DNA of 64,000 nt, taken from contig JADKGL010000010.1 in assembly GCA_016722295.1 (NCBI GenBank), forward strand, positions 1-64,000, written 5' to 3'. How positions within the stretch are numbered: position 1 is the stretch's first letter; the number at the start of each line of letters is the position of its first letter. Position numbers and translations under genes: made by a program. This DNA comes from Saprospiraceae bacterium. Lineage in GTDB: Bacteria; Bacteroidota; Bacteroidia; Chitinophagales; Saprospiraceae. Below, one piece after another: positions 37,135 to 46,887 of the stretch. Under the pieces are notes generated by a model that saw nothing but the letters and a program-made list of their open reading frames with translations, was not told where the DNA came from and did no database searches.

Positions 37135-38349
37135 TTATTCGTGATCTCGCACTTTGATTTCTCTTTTTTGGACATGTAAGGAGTCTTGACTTTGGACTAT
37201 GCTTTCTTCGTCGATTTGATTTGTCTCTAGGATTGGTTGCCCTGCATCGACCCATGCTGAGGTCCAAATACTTCCTATAGCAAGAATACTAGCCTGCATT
37301 CTCCGCTCTACTTGTTGATCCAACATCTCATTATACAATCGTGTATACGTCTCGCAAGGCAATTTGGTCAATACACCTAGCCGAGTCTCAAAACAATATT
37401 GTTCATCTTTCGGATATATCTCACTAATTCGCTTTTCTATACTCAACACACTGTCTACATAGGCATGACTTTGTCCTATAATTTTCCAAAAGTAATCATT
37501 TGTATTAGGGATATACTCTGCTGCCCCTACCAAAAAATCAAACTCTTTCTCAGCTAGTAATTCAGGTATTCGACTCTCCCAAAAAGCATGAATACCATTT
37601 TGATTCGTCAACTGACCATTATAGTTTTTTGTAGTATGCAATGGCACATGTGCGTCACCAATATAATGTCCAATATCTGCAGACAATTTTAAAATCATCG
37701 AATGATCTTTCGCACGAAACGCATTCACCAATCTTCTATAAGCAAAATCTAAATTATATGGTAAAATGCCGTGTGTTGTAAAAAGATCCTGAATCCAAAG
37801 TCTTGTGCCATTGGGCAATCCACTGATTTTCAAACTGTCCATGACAACTATCCATTGCAAAGGATCGTGCTCTCTCCATGCATAATTTTTCATCCAATTC
37901 GAAAACTCTTTTGTCTGAAACTGCGATTTTAAAATAAGGTATTTTGATAAAATTTCATTTGTAAAAACTAATTCATTCTGTGCATAATGTAAGGTATCAA
38001 AAAGCAACACAGTGTCTTTTTCATCAATCACATAAAAATTCGAATGAAATGTAATCGCTTTAAAAAGATCCCTGTCCAAGGTATTTATCGCATCTTTTCC
38101 CCAATTGTCTAAATCGATATAATGTTTTATTGCTTCACCATTGACAGCATATCTGCGTTTGTCGGGATCTACCGCATGATCGGAAATATATGAAATGTTC
38201 CTTTTGTAAAATTCAATAAGATCCTCAGGGCAAGTATAGACTGCCATCCTATTGATTAACTTATGACCATAAAATCCCCAATCATCAACAGTTGCAAAAG
38301 AAAACAATAAAAGGCTTGTACCAATTATTAGTAGTAAGCGACGATTCAT
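37135..38349 (-). CDS. Zinc-dependent phospholipase C / S1-P1 nuclease-fold protein, secreted
   Basis: A 404-residue protein with a signal peptide (MNRRLLLIIGTSLLLFSFA), followed by DDWGFYGHKLINRMAVYTCP. The N-terminal Trp and the first His of the W-G-xxGH pattern, the aspartates and histidines in ISDHAVDPDKRR, and SADIGHYIGDAHVPLHTTKN followed by GIHAFWESRIPELLA form the trinuclear zinc site of the S1/P1 nuclease and PLC fold. It likely cuts a phosphodiester or phospholipid in the periplasm or outside. This family is widespread in Bacteroidota next to gld genes. It is the last gene of the long minus-strand run. Confidence 0.82.
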   Translation of the reverse strand: MNRRLLLIIGTSLLLFSFATVDDWGFYGHKLINRMAVYTCPEDLIEFYKRNISYISDHAVDPDKRRYAVNGEAIKHYIDLDNWGKDAINTLDRDLFKAITFHSNFYVIDEKDTVLLFDTLHYAQNELVFTNEILSKYLILKSQFQTKEFSNWMKNYAWREHDPLQWIVVMDSLKISGLPNGTRLWIQDLFTTHGILPYNLDFAYRRLVNAFRAKDHSMILKLSADIGHYIGDAHVPLHTTKNYNGQLTNQNGIHAFWESRIPELLAEKEFDFLVGAAEYIPNTNDYFWKIIGQSHAYVDSVLSIEKRISEIYPKDEQYCFETRLGVLTKLPCETYTRLYNEMLDQQVERRMQASILAIGSIWTSAWVDAGQPILETNQIDEESIVQSQDSLHVQKREIKVRDHE

Positions 38350-38364
38350 AATGCTAAGATATGT

Positions 38365-39366
38365 TTATTTGGTGAAATCTGACAAACTAAAGGAAGCATC
38401 TCCCAACTGACTATATTGAAGTAACATAAAATCGCCATCATTTCGATTTACAAACATTCGAAAGAAATCACCTTTATTTAAAAATTCTCTAGACAAATCC
38501 AATTTATCAGTTGATTCATTAATTGGATAAAAATCACAAACAATTTCCTTCATCGTCTTTGTCGTCAGTTTAATTTTCATAAAAGGTGTCATCGTTGAAA
38601 TAAGTGAGCGCTCAGGGTTTGTATTTTCAAAAGCTTCGAAACCAATATTGCTAAATGAATTTACGTATCTTACTATTGTAGTGGGATCTTTAATTTTCTG
38701 AAGATTGCCATTAAGATCTGTCAAATCAAATTTTTCACTTCTAGAAGTTATTTTGAATGACTCTTGATGATCAAATGGAAAATCTACTTGAACTGATTGA
38801 ATATTCTCTGGAACGACTTTGAATAAAGCTTTTTCTCTCCAATCTATTGCTGCAATGTCATATCTTGCACGAATATTAGATACGCCTTTATTTAAACTGA
38901 CGACATAAGGCTGTTTACTTCCTTCCATCATAAAATAGACTCCAGACTCATCGTTTGTTACACCTCCGATATAATATGTTTTTAGAATCTCATCATTCTT
39001 TCCAAAGATTTGAGTTTTCAAACCAAAACTTCCAAAGTCTCGAATTATTAAATCATAAGAAGGTTTTGGAGGAATCGCAACCATAGAGACGTTTCTTATT
39101 GCATCAAGCAAATTACTAATCACATTGGGATGTACATCAAATTTACTATTAAGTTCCCAGTTCTTTTCTTTACGCTGAAGAACAATAGATTCCGAACCTC
39201 TTTTTGTTAGAATAATTTTATCAATTTTATCAACATTTTTTACTGCGAAATCACGATCCCAAATTGACGCTTCTTTAGTTTTCTTTTCAGAATAAGATCG
39301 CCACCAGAGCCCTAAACCTAAGGCAACTAAAACTAAAAATAAAATAGTCCAAATATTTATTTTCAT
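38365..39366 (-). CDS. DUF4340 domain protein, partner of GldG
   Basis: A 333-residue protein with an N-terminal membrane anchor (IWTILFLVLVALGLGLWW) and a beta-rich outer part (VDKIDKIILTKRGSESIVLQ, NWELNSKFDVHPNVISNLLD, YYIGGVTNDESGVYFMMEG). This is the DUF4340 pattern, a family normally found directly after GldG-like ABC-associated proteins. It overlaps gldG by 4 bp (ATGA). It probably helps the Gld ABC system; the exact role is unknown. Confidence 0.8.
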   Translation of the reverse strand: MKINIWTILFLVLVALGLGLWWRSYSEKKTKEASIWDRDFAVKNVDKIDKIILTKRGSESIVLQRKEKNWELNSKFDVHPNVISNLLDAIRNVSMVAIPPKPSYDLIIRDFGSFGLKTQIFGKNDEILKTYYIGGVTNDESGVYFMMEGSKQPYVVSLNKGVSNIRARYDIAAIDWREKALFKVVPENIQSVQVDFPFDHQESFKITSRSEKFDLTDLNGNLQKIKDPTTIVRYVNSFSNIGFEAFENTNPERSLISTMTPFMKIKLTTKTMKEIVCDFYPINESTDKLDLSREFLNKGDFFRMFVNRNDGDFMLLQYSQLGDASFSLSDFTK

Positions 39367-41072
39367 AACGTATTCTTTATATATTTTCTCTTCCTCCAGT
39401 ATTGATTAATAAAACCAAACACTATCAATAATAGAATAGGCAAGCCTACATTTAAAAATTGCCAAAAAGATTTTTCTTGAGTTGCCTTCACTGTGTTCAA
39501 CAATCGCATTTTAACTTCTTTTGATCTAGCAGATAAAATATTCTTGTCATTCGTCAAGTACTCCAATGCATTAATTATAAATTCTTTATTCCCATTAAAA
39601 GGCAGATCTTCGAATTTATTATAACCCATAGGTGCATACTTACCAGACTTCTTGTCGTACATATTTTTTACCAAATCACCATCAGCGATCACAATCATCT
39701 TATTGTTTTCAGTACTTGCTGTAAAATCTAAATTCAATGATTTTAGACTGCTTAGCATGCTTTCTTCTACGCGATTCTCATAGTTAGAATAAAATTTACC
39801 TTCTAACAAATAAGCTATTGGTAGGTGTGGTTTGTCAAACTTTTCAATATCGGGTTTATATCGCATTATATCAAATCCCACTTTCATGGGTGATAATTGA
39901 TACCTACTATATTTCGAAGATAAAAGTATTGGTGTTTTCACAACATATCCCTTTGTCTTTACAGTATCTATACTCGAAGGAAACTCACTCGTCAGACGAT
40001 CAATGTTTCTTACAATTGGATGAGAAGAAACTGGACCTATCAATGGATGATAATACCAAGGAAACAACTCTATTTGTGCTTTCCCTCCTTGTTGACCAAT
40101 CACTTGAGGAATCTTTGCGCATTCAATATCCAAAACCAAATTTGGCTCTATTCGCACCCCATATTTAAACAATAGATCTCCAAGATTGACATCATTCACT
40201 TCTGGGATATATTCCGTCCTCGTGTTCAATGAATCCAAATTCATTCGAATCCCATCAACTAACCAAATTACTTTTCCACCATTCATGATGTATTGATCCA
40301 AAATAAATTTATTTCGTTCAGAAAACTTCAAAGTAGGTCGCGGTACTATTATCGCTGCAACGGATTTGTCAATAGAAATACTACTATCTAAATTTACTCT
40401 CGAATAATTATAAAATGGATATAAAATAGATTCCAAAGATTTTACTTGTTCGCTTTCGAACTCACCATTTCCTTTGGTAATTAAAATGTTTTTCTTCTCG
40501 GGTGAGAAGATTTTTTGAATCGCATTAGCAAATTTGTATTCTAATAATGAAATTGAACTATTCAGATTTGTTTCTTGATTAGCACCATAAACATTCTCAA
40601 GAAGATTGACCTGGATTTTGCGATCTGCAAAAGCAAAAACAGCATAAGGATAAATTAATTGTTCTTTATTCTCATTGGAAGATTTAATTCGCAAATTCAC
40701 AGGCACAATGCCTGATTTCGCCAACTCTTGTTTGACATTATTCATTTCTTCAACTGTGCCTTGCATTGGGTTCTCCACCACAAATTCAAAATTTGGATTC
40801 ACATTGCGAAATTGATTGCACATATCAATTGTTGCTTTTTGTAATCTTTTGAATCCTGCTGGAAAGTCACCATCTAGCAATATTCTAACATATATTGGAT
40901 TGTCGACTTGATTCAATAAAGTCTTGGTCGACTCTGTCAATAAAAACCGCTTATCTTCAGTTAAATCAAAATATGTATAATAAATAGATGAAAATATATT
41001 GAGAAGCACTATTATTCCTAATACTATAAATATCTTGGAACTCTGCTGCAATGAATTAAAAATTGCCTTCAT
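39363..41072 (-). CDS. gldG: Gliding motility ABC-associated protein GldG
   Basis: A 569-residue protein with one N-terminal helix (IFIVLGIIVLLNIFSSIYYT) and one near the C-terminus (FLNVGLPILLLIVFGFINQY). Between lies the ABC-2 associated (IFT52/GIFT-like) domain, recognisable in YFDLTEDKRFLLTESTKTLL, KNILITKGNGEFESEQVKSL and KVIWLVDGIRMNLDSL. GldG works with GldA and GldF in gliding. It starts 1 bp after gldF and is coupled to the DUF4340 gene. Confidence 0.9.
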   Translation of the reverse strand: MKAIFNSLQQSSKIFIVLGIIVLLNIFSSIYYTYFDLTEDKRFLLTESTKTLLNQVDNPIYVRILLDGDFPAGFKRLQKATIDMCNQFRNVNPNFEFVVENPMQGTVEEMNNVKQELAKSGIVPVNLRIKSSNENKEQLIYPYAVFAFADRKIQVNLLENVYGANQETNLNSSISLLEYKFANAIQKIFSPEKKNILITKGNGEFESEQVKSLESILYPFYNYSRVNLDSSISIDKSVAAIIVPRPTLKFSERNKFILDQYIMNGGKVIWLVDGIRMNLDSLNTRTEYIPEVNDVNLGDLLFKYGVRIEPNLVLDIECAKIPQVIGQQGGKAQIELFPWYYHPLIGPVSSHPIVRNIDRLTSEFPSSIDTVKTKGYVVKTPILLSSKYSRYQLSPMKVGFDIMRYKPDIEKFDKPHLPIAYLLEGKFYSNYENRVEESMLSSLKSLNLDFTASTENNKMIVIADGDLVKNMYDKKSGKYAPMGYNKFEDLPFNGNKEFIINALEYLTNDKNILSARSKEVKMRLLNTVKATQEKSFWQFLNVGLPILLLIVFGFINQYWRKRKYIKNTL

Positions 41073-41073
41073 A

Positions 41074-41805
41074 TTAGTTCTTCTTTTGATTAATATTCTG
41101 AATCGTCAACCAAATAAAAAAGAAGATTACAGAAAAAAAATAAATAATATCCCTTGTATCTACCACACCGCGACTAATACTATCATAATGATCTTGCATC
41201 CCTATGCTTTGAACGATATCATCTGTTTTACCAAAAAATATTGGTAGCTTCGAAAAATAATAAAATGCATAAAAAAGAAGATATGATAGCGCTACACCAA
41301 ATAGAAATGCAATGATTTGATTTTTCGTTAAAGAAGAACTAAATATTCCAATTGCAACAAATGAAGCAGACAATAATAACAATCCTAGGTATGACCCATA
41401 GATAGCACCATTATCCAAATTACCAACTGGTGAAGCAAGTTGATATACTGAATAATAATAAATCAAACTTGGCAATAAGGCAATCCAAACTAATAACAAA
41501 CAAGCTAAAAATTTTCCAATCACTATTTCAACTTCTGAAATCGGTTTAGTAATCAATAATTCCAATGTCCCATTTTGCATTTCTTCTGCTATGCTTCTCA
41601 TTGTTATTGCTGGAATCAAAAACATAAATATCAGAGGGACTGTAAAGAAAAACTGATCCAACGAGGCTGTATTGTAATCCAAAATACTAAAATCTGGAAA
41701 AACCCACATCATCAATCCTAGAATCAATACAAAGACTCCAATCACCAAATATCCAATCAACGAACTAAAAAATCCCCTTATTTCCTTTAAACAAACTTCC
41801 CACAT
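41074..41805 (-). CDS. gldF: Gliding motility ABC transporter permease GldF
   Basis: A 243-residue ABC-2 type permease with six membrane helices (LIGYLVIGVFVLILGLMMWV, FFTVPLIFMFLIPAITMRSI, FLACLLLVWIALLPSLIYYY, LLLLSASFVAIGIFSSSL, IIAFLFGVALSYLLFYAF, IIYFFSVIFFFIWLTIQNI). The loop EEMQNGTLELLITKPISEVE is the usual coupling region of this class. It lies between gldA (6-bp gap) and gldG. Confidence 0.92.
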   Translation of the reverse strand: MWEVCLKEIRGFFSSLIGYLVIGVFVLILGLMMWVFPDFSILDYNTASLDQFFFTVPLIFMFLIPAITMRSIAEEMQNGTLELLITKPISEVEIVIGKFLACLLLVWIALLPSLIYYYSVYQLASPVGNLDNGAIYGSYLGLLLLSASFVAIGIFSSSLTKNQIIAFLFGVALSYLLFYAFYYFSKLPIFFGKTDDIVQSIGMQDHYDSISRGVVDTRDIIYFFSVIFFFIWLTIQNINQKKN

Positions 41806-41811
41806 AGATTA

Positions 41812-42729
41812 TTATTTTTGATCTGTATTTGTCATTTCTGCAAAAATATTTTCTATTGAACTTTTATCTTTTACCATTTCTCTAATAGACCATCCCTGTT
41901 TAACACTTTCTGCAAAAATCAAATCACGCACTTCAATATCTTTCCTTGCTACAATTTGATACTTCGATTTTCCCTCAGAGCTTACTTTCAAAACACCTTT
42001 GATTTGCTTCAATACTTCAGCATTTATAACATTCGTAAATTCAAGCCAAATCACCTGCTTTTGATCCATCTGATCCTGCAAGCTTTCTATCGAGTCATCA
42101 GCTACTTTAATCCCGCGATCGATAATGATCACTCGATCGCAAAGCGCACTCACTTCTTGCATAATGTGTGTTGAAAAGATCAATGTCTTTTCCTTTCCAA
42201 TATTGCGGACTAAATTACGTATTTCAATTAATTGATTCGGATCTAAACCTGATGTTGGCTCATCGAGAATCAATACCTGAGGATCATGTACCAAGGCTTG
42301 TGACAATCCTACCCTCTGACGATATCCTTTTGATAGAGAGCCTATCAATTTGTTTTGCTCCCTCGTCAATCCTGTCATTTCAATAAGATCTTCCACTCTT
42401 TTGGTAGGTTTATTAACCTTTGTAAGTCTAGCAAATCCAAGCAAATATTCTCGTACATACATGTCTTTGTACAATGGATTGTGCTCGGGCAAATACCCTA
42501 TACATCGCTTTACTTCTATGGGAGATTTCAATATACTAAACCCACAGATTTCAGCATCGCCTTCTGAGGGACTTAGAAAAGTCGTAAGCAACTTCATTGT
42601 AGTCGTTTTTCCAGCGCCATTTGGCCCAAGAAAACCCAAGATTTCACCTTTAGAAACAGTGAAGCTCAATTGATTTACGGCGATCTGTTTGCCGAATGTT
42701 TTTGTTAATCCTTTTACGATTACAGACAT
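41812..42729 (-). CDS. gldA: Gliding motility ABC transporter ATP-binding protein GldA
   Basis: A 305-residue ABC ATPase: Walker A GPNGAGKTTTMKLL, signature LSKGYRQRVGLSQAL, Walker B VLILDEPTSGLD, then the H-loop FSTHIMQEVSALCDR. The C-terminal 80 residues form the extra domain of GldA/DrrA-type ATPases. With GldF and GldG it makes a transporter needed for gliding in Flavobacterium. Gene order gldA-gldF-gldG is intact. Confidence 0.92.
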   Translation of the reverse strand: MSVIVKGLTKTFGKQIAVNQLSFTVSKGEILGFLGPNGAGKTTTMKLLTTFLSPSEGDAEICGFSILKSPIEVKRCIGYLPEHNPLYKDMYVREYLLGFARLTKVNKPTKRVEDLIEMTGLTREQNKLIGSLSKGYRQRVGLSQALVHDPQVLILDEPTSGLDPNQLIEIRNLVRNIGKEKTLIFSTHIMQEVSALCDRVIIIDRGIKVADDSIESLQDQMDQKQVIWLEFTNVINAEVLKQIKGVLKVSSEGKSKYQIVARKDIEVRDLIFAESVKQGWSIREMVKDKSSIENIFAEMTNTDQK

Positions 42730-42759
42730 TGTTTGAATTAAAGTCTATGAATAGTTTTC

Positions 42760-43497
42760 TTAGTAACGATTTGAGATTGGGAACGTTGACATTTCAGATA
42801 ATATTTCTTGAAACTCTACCATTTGCCAAGCTGAAGATAGCTTATAATCACCTATTTGATCCCTTTGTAAGGTATTTAAGTAGGCTCCAGAATTCAAACG
42901 TAGTCCAAATTCATGCGCAACTGACCTGATATAGGTCCCTTTTGAACAACTTATTTTAAAATAAATGAGTGGTAAATTAATTGCACAAATCTCAAATTCA
43001 TGAATCTCAATTTCTTTAGGTTTTAGTTCTACTTCCTCTCCTTTTCTAGCCATTTTATAGGCTCTTACACCGTTCACCTTTATTGCACTGTGGATAGGTG
43101 GCACCATAGATTGCATTCCGATAAAACTTTTCCTCACAGATTCAATTTCATCAAGGATTATATTACTGATATCAAATGTTTGATCGACTTCAGTTTCTTT
43201 GTCTTGACTTGGTCTGGTCGCACCCAAAAAAATAGAGCCTGAATAAAACTTCATTTGAGCTTGATAACTATTGATAATCTTAGTATCTTTTCCAGAACAT
43301 AAGATCAATAATCCTGTGGCTAAAGGATCTAATGTACCTGCATGTCCAATTTTAATTTTAGAGTTAATGTATTTGGAGATCCATTTACGTACATTCATTA
43401 CTACTTGGAAAGAGGTATAGCCCAATGGTTTATTTACTAATAATGTACATCCTTTTAAAAAATCCGCTTCTTTTATATTATCTTTTGTTACAATCAC
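42760..43497 (-). CDS. truB: tRNA pseudouridine-55 synthase
   Basis: A 245-residue TruB: LLVNKPLGYTSFQVVMNVRK, KIGHAGTLDPLATGLLILCS with the catalytic aspartate, KFYSGSIFLGATRPSQDKE, MVPPIHSAIKVNGVRAYKMA, and FKISCSKGTYIRSVAHEFG. It makes pseudouridine 55 in the T loop of tRNAs. The start is GTG at 43497, 11 bp after the dacB stop. Confidence 0.95.
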   Translation of the reverse strand: MIVTKDNIKEADFLKGCTLLVNKPLGYTSFQVVMNVRKWISKYINSKIKIGHAGTLDPLATGLLILCSGKDTKIINSYQAQMKFYSGSIFLGATRPSQDKETEVDQTFDISNIILDEIESVRKSFIGMQSMVPPIHSAIKVNGVRAYKMARKGEEVELKPKEIEIHEFEICAINLPLIYFKISCSKGTYIRSVAHEFGLRLNSGAYLNTLQRDQIGDYKLSSAWQMVEFQEILSEMSTFPISNRY

Positions 43498-43508
43498 TTT
43501 ATTACAAT

Positions 43509-44996
43509 TTATTGTTCTGCTATTTTGCTAAAAAATTTTGCAATCTTATTTTTTATTTCACTTCCACTACAATCATAATGATTTATAATCAACGATATCG
43601 CATACTTCGGTTTATCTTTTTCCATAACATAACCAGAATATGATCTCACGCGCTCCATGCTTCCACTTTTCAATCGCAATTTTCCTTTAATACTTTTGTT
43701 TAATGCTAATATACCAGCTAGAGAGCCCTCGATAGTAGATTCTGGCAATAGTTCCCAGAAATTTGGGATTGCAGGATTCTTAGAAATAGAGACTAAAGCT
43801 TTTGCCAACTGGGCACTTGACAATAAATTTTTTGGCGATAATCCGCTTCCATCTTCCAACACCATTGATTTATCCAGACCCTTATCAATCCAATATCGTT
43901 CTAAAGACTGCAATGCCTCTTTTCGATCAGTTGACTGATTGACTTTGTCACCGAAAGTATGTACAAAACTTTCGCAATACAAGTTTACAGATTTGCTTAA
44001 TGCGCGATCTGCCAATTGCCTCAATGGCACTGATTCATATGTGTAAAGCAAATATTTTGTTGATGCTGCGTTTGACTTTTCAATTGGCAAAAACTCTATT
44101 CCTAGTTCTTTTAATTTCATCGTAAGAATTCGCTGAAATGTCAAAGGAGGATTGGGGATCGCCGCCTTCAAAGTCAAAGTATCTGAACCACAACATTGGA
44201 TAGATCCATGCAGTGTATAGTTATTATCTTGAGAACTACCTAGTACAAAAATATCTTCATCACTTTTCGTAACTGAAGAAACTACTTCAGAACAAAAATA
44301 TGGATACAATATGTTTGGTACAACTTTTACGATGTCGCATATCAATCCAGATTTTCGCTCTTCTTTTATACTCACCCAAGTAACATTTTCATATACATTC
44401 AAACCAAAGCAACCTGCACCATAATAATTTCCTAAATCATACCACAACCATTCTGGATTTTCTGGAATATCCTTAATGTAATTACTATTAACAACCACAT
44501 TACCTTTGATTTTTCGAATGCCCATTTGCAATAATTTATCTCTAAGTATAAGCATCAATTCTTGAGCTCCCATTGCCCCTTCTTGTGCATAGGAACAAAA
44601 ACTAGGATCTGCTACACCTTCTACAATAATTTTACCAATGAACGAGCTATCACCAACACTCTTCATTCCTTGCAAATAAAAATTTGTTTTATATTTAAAA
44701 TCCGATCCTGCTTTATCCAATAAAGCTGCTGTCGACAAGACTTTCTGTGAAGATGCTGGAATCAGAGATCTATTAGGATCAAATTGGCCAATAAATTTAT
44801 TGTGTTCAACATCAATAACTGCGATACTAATACTAGCAGAATGCAATACTGTATCTTTTGCAAAATCATTTATTATTTTTTGCACTTTATGGTTCAATGC
44901 AACTTTTTGAGAAAAAAGTAAATTGCCACAAAAACTATAAAATAGAATTACTACAAAATTACTTACTTGGCAAATATGCAAATTTCTCTTCTTCAT
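43509..44996 (-). CDS. dacB: D-alanyl-D-alanine carboxypeptidase/endopeptidase, PBP4 (S13) family
   Basis: A 495-residue protein with a signal peptide (FVVILFYSFCGNLLFSQ). Active-site motifs are in order: SxxK in LIPASSQKVLSTAALL (about residue 80), SxN in LSKSVNLYCESFVHT, and KSGS in LRLKSGSMERVRSYSGY (the KTG equivalent). The long insert between SxxK and SxN is the S13 hallmark. It trims peptidoglycan peptides in the periplasm. Its start overlaps the deacylase gene upstream by 38 bp. Confidence 0.92.
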   Translation of the reverse strand: MKKRNLHICQVSNFVVILFYSFCGNLLFSQKVALNHKVQKIINDFAKDTVLHSASISIAVIDVEHNKFIGQFDPNRSLIPASSQKVLSTAALLDKAGSDFKYKTNFYLQGMKSVGDSSFIGKIIVEGVADPSFCSYAQEGAMGAQELMLILRDKLLQMGIRKIKGNVVVNSNYIKDIPENPEWLWYDLGNYYGAGCFGLNVYENVTWVSIKEERKSGLICDIVKVVPNILYPYFCSEVVSSVTKSDEDIFVLGSSQDNNYTLHGSIQCCGSDTLTLKAAIPNPPLTFQRILTMKLKELGIEFLPIEKSNAASTKYLLYTYESVPLRQLADRALSKSVNLYCESFVHTFGDKVNQSTDRKEALQSLERYWIDKGLDKSMVLEDGSGLSPKNLLSSAQLAKALVSISKNPAIPNFWELLPESTIEGSLAGILALNKSIKGKLRLKSGSMERVRSYSGYVMEKDKPKYAISLIINHYDCSGSEIKNKIAKFFSKIAEQ

Positions 44997-45933
44997 ACGC
45001 TATATGTATCATTCCATCACCAATATTAACTACAGGCGCATTATTATGGCCTATAATAAATGCATCCCTTGAAGCATACATTCTAATTTCTTTTAATGCA
45101 AATGGATCATTGATGACGACTATTGTTTCACCTTTTTTTATAAAATTTCCTGCTTGCCGAATATAAGTGACCATTCCACCCTCAGGGGCTCTCTCCCATC
45201 CTGTTTTTTTAAACACATGATTGATCAAGGCTTTATTTAAATCACCTTGGATCATGCCATTATTTATTAATAAATTTTTGATTAAACTCATCCCTCTTTC
45301 TACTACAAATGCCTCTCTTCGCAATGCTTCGCCTCCTTCAAAAACTAGAATTGGAATCCGCATATCCTTTGCGATTTTTCGAAAAGATTTAGAAACAACT
45401 GCTTTCTCTATCAATGTGCCAAACACTGACTTCAATGCCATTGCTTTAGCTTCTGGATGTTTTGGCGAAAAACGTATTTGAGGATGATTCCATATGTCTT
45501 TTCCACCTGTATGAAAATCAATTCCAAAATCGACATGAATCAATATTTTCTTTGTAATTATCCTAGCAATACGCGATGCCAATGAACCAGACAATGAACC
45601 AGGAAAACTGCGATTTACATCTTTCCCATCGGGAACATCTCTACTAAAATTAATAAATCCAAAAATATTTAACAAAGGGATAGCGATGACCGTACCGCAT
45701 TTCAAATTTGAAAAAACGCCTTTCTCTATCGAGCTTCTTATGATTTCTACACCATTAATTTCATCACCATGCATTCCTCCTGTAAACAATACAGTTGGCC
45801 CAGGATTTTTACTCCTAAAAATATACGTGAATATGGATATCCTATTGCCAGAAGGCAATTTTCCAGCATTTATTCTGACAAGACCTGAACTACCTAATGG
45901 AAAATCCTGTCCATTTAACTGTATCACACTCAT
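44959..45933 (-). CDS. Succinylglutamate desuccinylase/aspartoacylase-family zinc deacylase
   Basis: A 324-residue M14-like protein. The zinc motif is in VLFTGGMHGDEINGVEI (His, Glu), with the second His in DFGIDFHTGGKDIWNHPQIR. A catalytic Glu region follows in PILVFEGGEALRREAF. The C-terminal 80 residues resemble a small beta (biotinyl-like) domain: GGMVTYIRQAGNFIKKGETI. AstE/AspA enzymes remove acyl groups from N-acyl amino acids. It overlaps rimK by 4 bp, a common pair, which suggests that they act on the same glutamyl or acyl-aspartyl compound. Confidence 0.88.
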   Translation of the reverse strand: MSVIQLNGQDFPLGSSGLVRINAGKLPSGNRISIFTYIFRSKNPGPTVLFTGGMHGDEINGVEIIRSSIEKGVFSNLKCGTVIAIPLLNIFGFINFSRDVPDGKDVNRSFPGSLSGSLASRIARIITKKILIHVDFGIDFHTGGKDIWNHPQIRFSPKHPEAKAMALKSVFGTLIEKAVVSKSFRKIAKDMRIPILVFEGGEALRREAFVVERGMSLIKNLLINNGMIQGDLNKALINHVFKKTGWERAPEGGMVTYIRQAGNFIKKGETIVVINDPFALKEIRMYASRDAFIIGHNNAPVVNIGDGMIHIAYEEEKFAYLPSK

Positions 45934-46817
45934 GACTTAATCACATTTACTCTACGCTCAATAAATTGTATGATTTTTCCAGCAATGTCAACTTTTGTTG
46001 TTCCTTCAATGCCTTCAAGACCCGGAGAAGCATTCACTTCTAAAATAAGAGGCCCTCTTTTCGATCTCAAAATATCGACTCCAGCGATGTCTAAACCTAA
46101 AATTTTAGTTGCGCGAATGGCAATATTTATTTCATCAGGAGATAAGTCTGCTATATAAGAACTCGCTCCTCTGTGAATATTGGATCTGAACTCGCCTGGA
46201 ACTGCTTGACGAACCATGGCACCTACTATTTCACCATCCACAACAAATGCTCTAATATCTGAGCCCTTAGCGTCTTCGATGAATTCTTGAATTAAGACAT
46301 CTTGACCTACGCGATGAAAACCTTCTACGACAGATTGTCCTTGGTTTTTTGAATCAACCAATATAACGCCAAGACCTTGAGTGCTAGATAGCAGTTTTAC
46401 AACAGCTTTCCCCGATGAAATATGATCATACACTGTAGGTCCACAAGTATCACCTGCAGAAATACCTGTTTTAGGAACATCCAAGCCATTTGCTGCCAAG
46501 ATTTGCATACAAGTCAATTTATCCCTTGCTTTGACCAATGCATCGGCTGTAACCGTAGTAAATACACCCATTCCTTCCAACTGGCGAATCACTGCCGCCC
46601 CATATGCTGTCGCAGAGGCCCCTATTCTTGGAATGACGGCATCGACATGTCCAAGTATGTCATGACCTGTTAATAATTGCGGTTTTCCTTTCTCAATAAT
46701 AATATTGCAATGCAAATGATCAAACAAGATCACTTCATGACCTCTATCTCTTGCTGCTTTGACAAGGCTTTGTGTGCTATATAATGAACCATTACGAGAA
46801 AGTATTAAAATCTTCAT
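45930..46817 (-). CDS. rimK: RimK-family glutamate ligase (ATP-grasp)
   Basis: A 295-residue ATP-grasp ligase. MKILILSRNGSLYSTQSLVK and HVDAVIPRIGASATAYGAAV are typical RimK pre-ATP-grasp sequence. KLLSSTQGLGVILVDSKNQG, VLIQEFIEDAKGSDIRAFVV and GVDILRSKRGPLILEVNASP form the ATP-grasp core, with the Mg-binding EVNASPGLEGIEG. In E. coli RimK adds glutamates to ribosomal protein S6. Relatives make N-acetylaspartylglutamate or other gamma-glutamyl products. It is the first gene of the long minus-strand run and is coupled to the deacylase. Confidence 0.92.
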   Translation of the reverse strand: MKILILSRNGSLYSTQSLVKAARDRGHEVILFDHLHCNIIIEKGKPQLLTGHDILGHVDAVIPRIGASATAYGAAVIRQLEGMGVFTTVTADALVKARDKLTCMQILAANGLDVPKTGISAGDTCGPTVYDHISSGKAVVKLLSSTQGLGVILVDSKNQGQSVVEGFHRVGQDVLIQEFIEDAKGSDIRAFVVDGEIVGAMVRQAVPGEFRSNIHRGASSYIADLSPDEINIAIRATKILGLDIAGVDILRSKRGPLILEVNASPGLEGIEGTTKVDIAGKIIQFIERRVNVIKS

Positions 46818-46887
46818 GATTTGAATTTAACAGCAAAATAAACTCAATTTACGCAAAAAATATACGGTTTCTTTGTATTCTTGCCAA

